Of a stretch of DNA of 64,000 bases, positions 62,890 to 64,000 are shown one piece after another (the first letter of the stretch is position 1; every line of letters begins with the position of its first letter). The DNA is from Saccoglossus kowalevskii. Lineage: Eukaryota > Hemichordata > Enteropneusta > Harrimaniidae. The stretch covers positions 929,571-993,570 of the forward strand of contig NW_003122908.1 of NCBI RefSeq assembly GCF_000003605.2, given 5' to 3'. The position numbers and the translations under genes were made by a program. The notes under the pieces were generated by a model that saw only the letters and a list, made by a program, of their open reading frames with translations, was not told the DNA's origin and made no database searches.

Positions 62890-64000
62890 ATGTATTGATG
62901 ACACTGTTTGCAGCTCAATGTAGTGGCCAATGTACTGTTCACAACAGAAGTCGAGGCATGAGTTAGTGGCGCAAGCAAACAGGACAGATTTGTTTTTCAT
63001 TAAGACTTTAATTTTTTTGTTGCTGGCTAAGATAGGAATGAAAGCATTATATATTTATTTTCTCAAAACATACCCAGTTTATTTCAGTTTGGAATAAAGA
63101 TCAGCCATATGATTTCAATACATTCAATGTATGCCTACTTTAACAGGAATGAATAAAAAAATGAACTTATTATAAACATTTTATGATGTATTTTATTTCA
63201 CATATGTCACTACACACAGTGGATTTTGTATTGCATTGTTTGCGTGTATTCCCATTGCATGATACTTTTGTAAATATCTTATTTAGGGAAGAGTAGGAAA
63301 TCAAACGAGCGGTGCACCGCGGTCATTACCGCGGTGTACCGCAGAACGCCGAGGAGAGCCGCGGACTGCTTATAATTAGGGGTCTCTACCGCTGTACCGG
63401 CCTCTACCGCGGTCCTCGGTAATGTGTGAAATACGTACTTAACAGTTTCTTTGTGATTCCACGAGTCATTGTTTTAAAATCCGATGCTGTAAATGAATAC
63501 GATATGTGCGCTTGTTTAGTATTTACATGTATATATGTAAATTTCAGTCCATTTATCCAGGAGCATTATTTCAGCAGCAGACCAAATAACTGGTGATAGT
63601 AGCACATGGGTTGAATGAGGCAGCTTAACACCGAGTGCTTAGTCCAGTACTGTAAATGTATTACTTATTTGCTTGGTTTTAGTTTTGTTATTTTCGCTTT
63701 TGAGTAAAATCCACAAAATTAAATTCACATGAACATAAAAAATAACAATAGGACGTTTTTTTCACTGAAAAAATATTAAAATTACACGTAGATACATTGT
63801 AGGGTAATCTCAAAGAGAAAAAAAAATAAGGCTCTTTCTAGAGTGAATCCAGGGACTACATGTACATTTTTTCAGAAAGCTCAACTGCAGACCATGGGGA
63901 ATCATAAGACATGCAAGAAGAAAATAGCTCAACTAAACAGGACAATAAATGTTCTGAAAAAATAATTCCAAATCTGTTGCTGACATCAATTAGCACAATT
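62890..64000. other. Downstream flank of SDHAF2
   Basis: No gene recognised to the end of the window. The notable item is the GC-rich patch at 63305-63424. A partial family-A-like segment (TACTGTAAATGTATTACTTA at 63648) is possible but weak. Confidence 0.55.
63305..63424. repeat. GC-rich palindromic patch with four CCGCGG sites
   Basis: CCGCGG occurs at 63317, 63329, 63359 and 63407 within about 100 bases of otherwise AT-rich sequence. CACCGCGGTCATTACCGCGG then TG is itself palindromic. ATTACCGCGG at the left is loosely mirrored by CCGCGGTCCTCGGTAAT at the right. It could be a small MITE or a CpG-dense regulatory patch. Confidence 0.6.

Overview
The window is nuclear DNA of an animal: AT-rich, with short GT-AG (occasionally GC-AG) introns, interspersed MITE-like repeats, microsatellites and three assembly gaps (13962-14906, 25584-25633, 37887-37936). 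Six protein-coding genes could be rebuilt exon by exon. In each, every splice junction keeps phase and the product matches a known animal family in length and order. The set (peroxisomal FAR1, the GGA partner CCDC91, ciliary ARMC3 and FUZ, RPS13, SDHAF2) plus the repeat style suggests a non-vertebrate animal, perhaps a marine deuterostome or lophotrochozoan; the species cannot be named from the sequence.

Layout: RPS13 (+, exons 2-5; exon 1 lies before the window) runs to 3620. It converges with FAR1 (-, 12 coding exons, 18798 down to 6386), which has a probable noncoding first exon near 24.6-24.8 kb. A repeat-rich stretch at 25-28 kb holds an inverted-repeat element with a smaller MITE nested in one arm, a 179-bp tandem duplication, a long CT microsatellite, and a ~1.2 kb inverted-repeat-bounded element carrying a decayed reading frame. 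CCDC91 (+, 10 coding exons, 30014-35297) converges with ARMC3 (-, 19 coding exons, 49189 down to 38178). ARMC3 is head-to-head with FUZ (+, 10 exons, 50168-55780) across less than 200 bp, and SDHAF2 (+, 4 exons, 59594-62686) follows.

No operon or single pathway is encoded. The functional pairing best supported by layout is ARMC3/FUZ: two cilium-associated genes sharing a compact bidirectional promoter that contains a perfect CRE palindrome and a YY1-type motif over the FUZ start codon. RPS13 and FAR1 are both on the short arm of human chromosome 11, so their adjacency may be old linkage.

I found no clearly new biological system. The least explained items are the decayed minus-strand frame at 27077-27690 inside its terminal-repeat element, the nested elements at 25386-26090, the GC-rich palindromic patch at 63305-63424, and several repeat families with copies in different introns.
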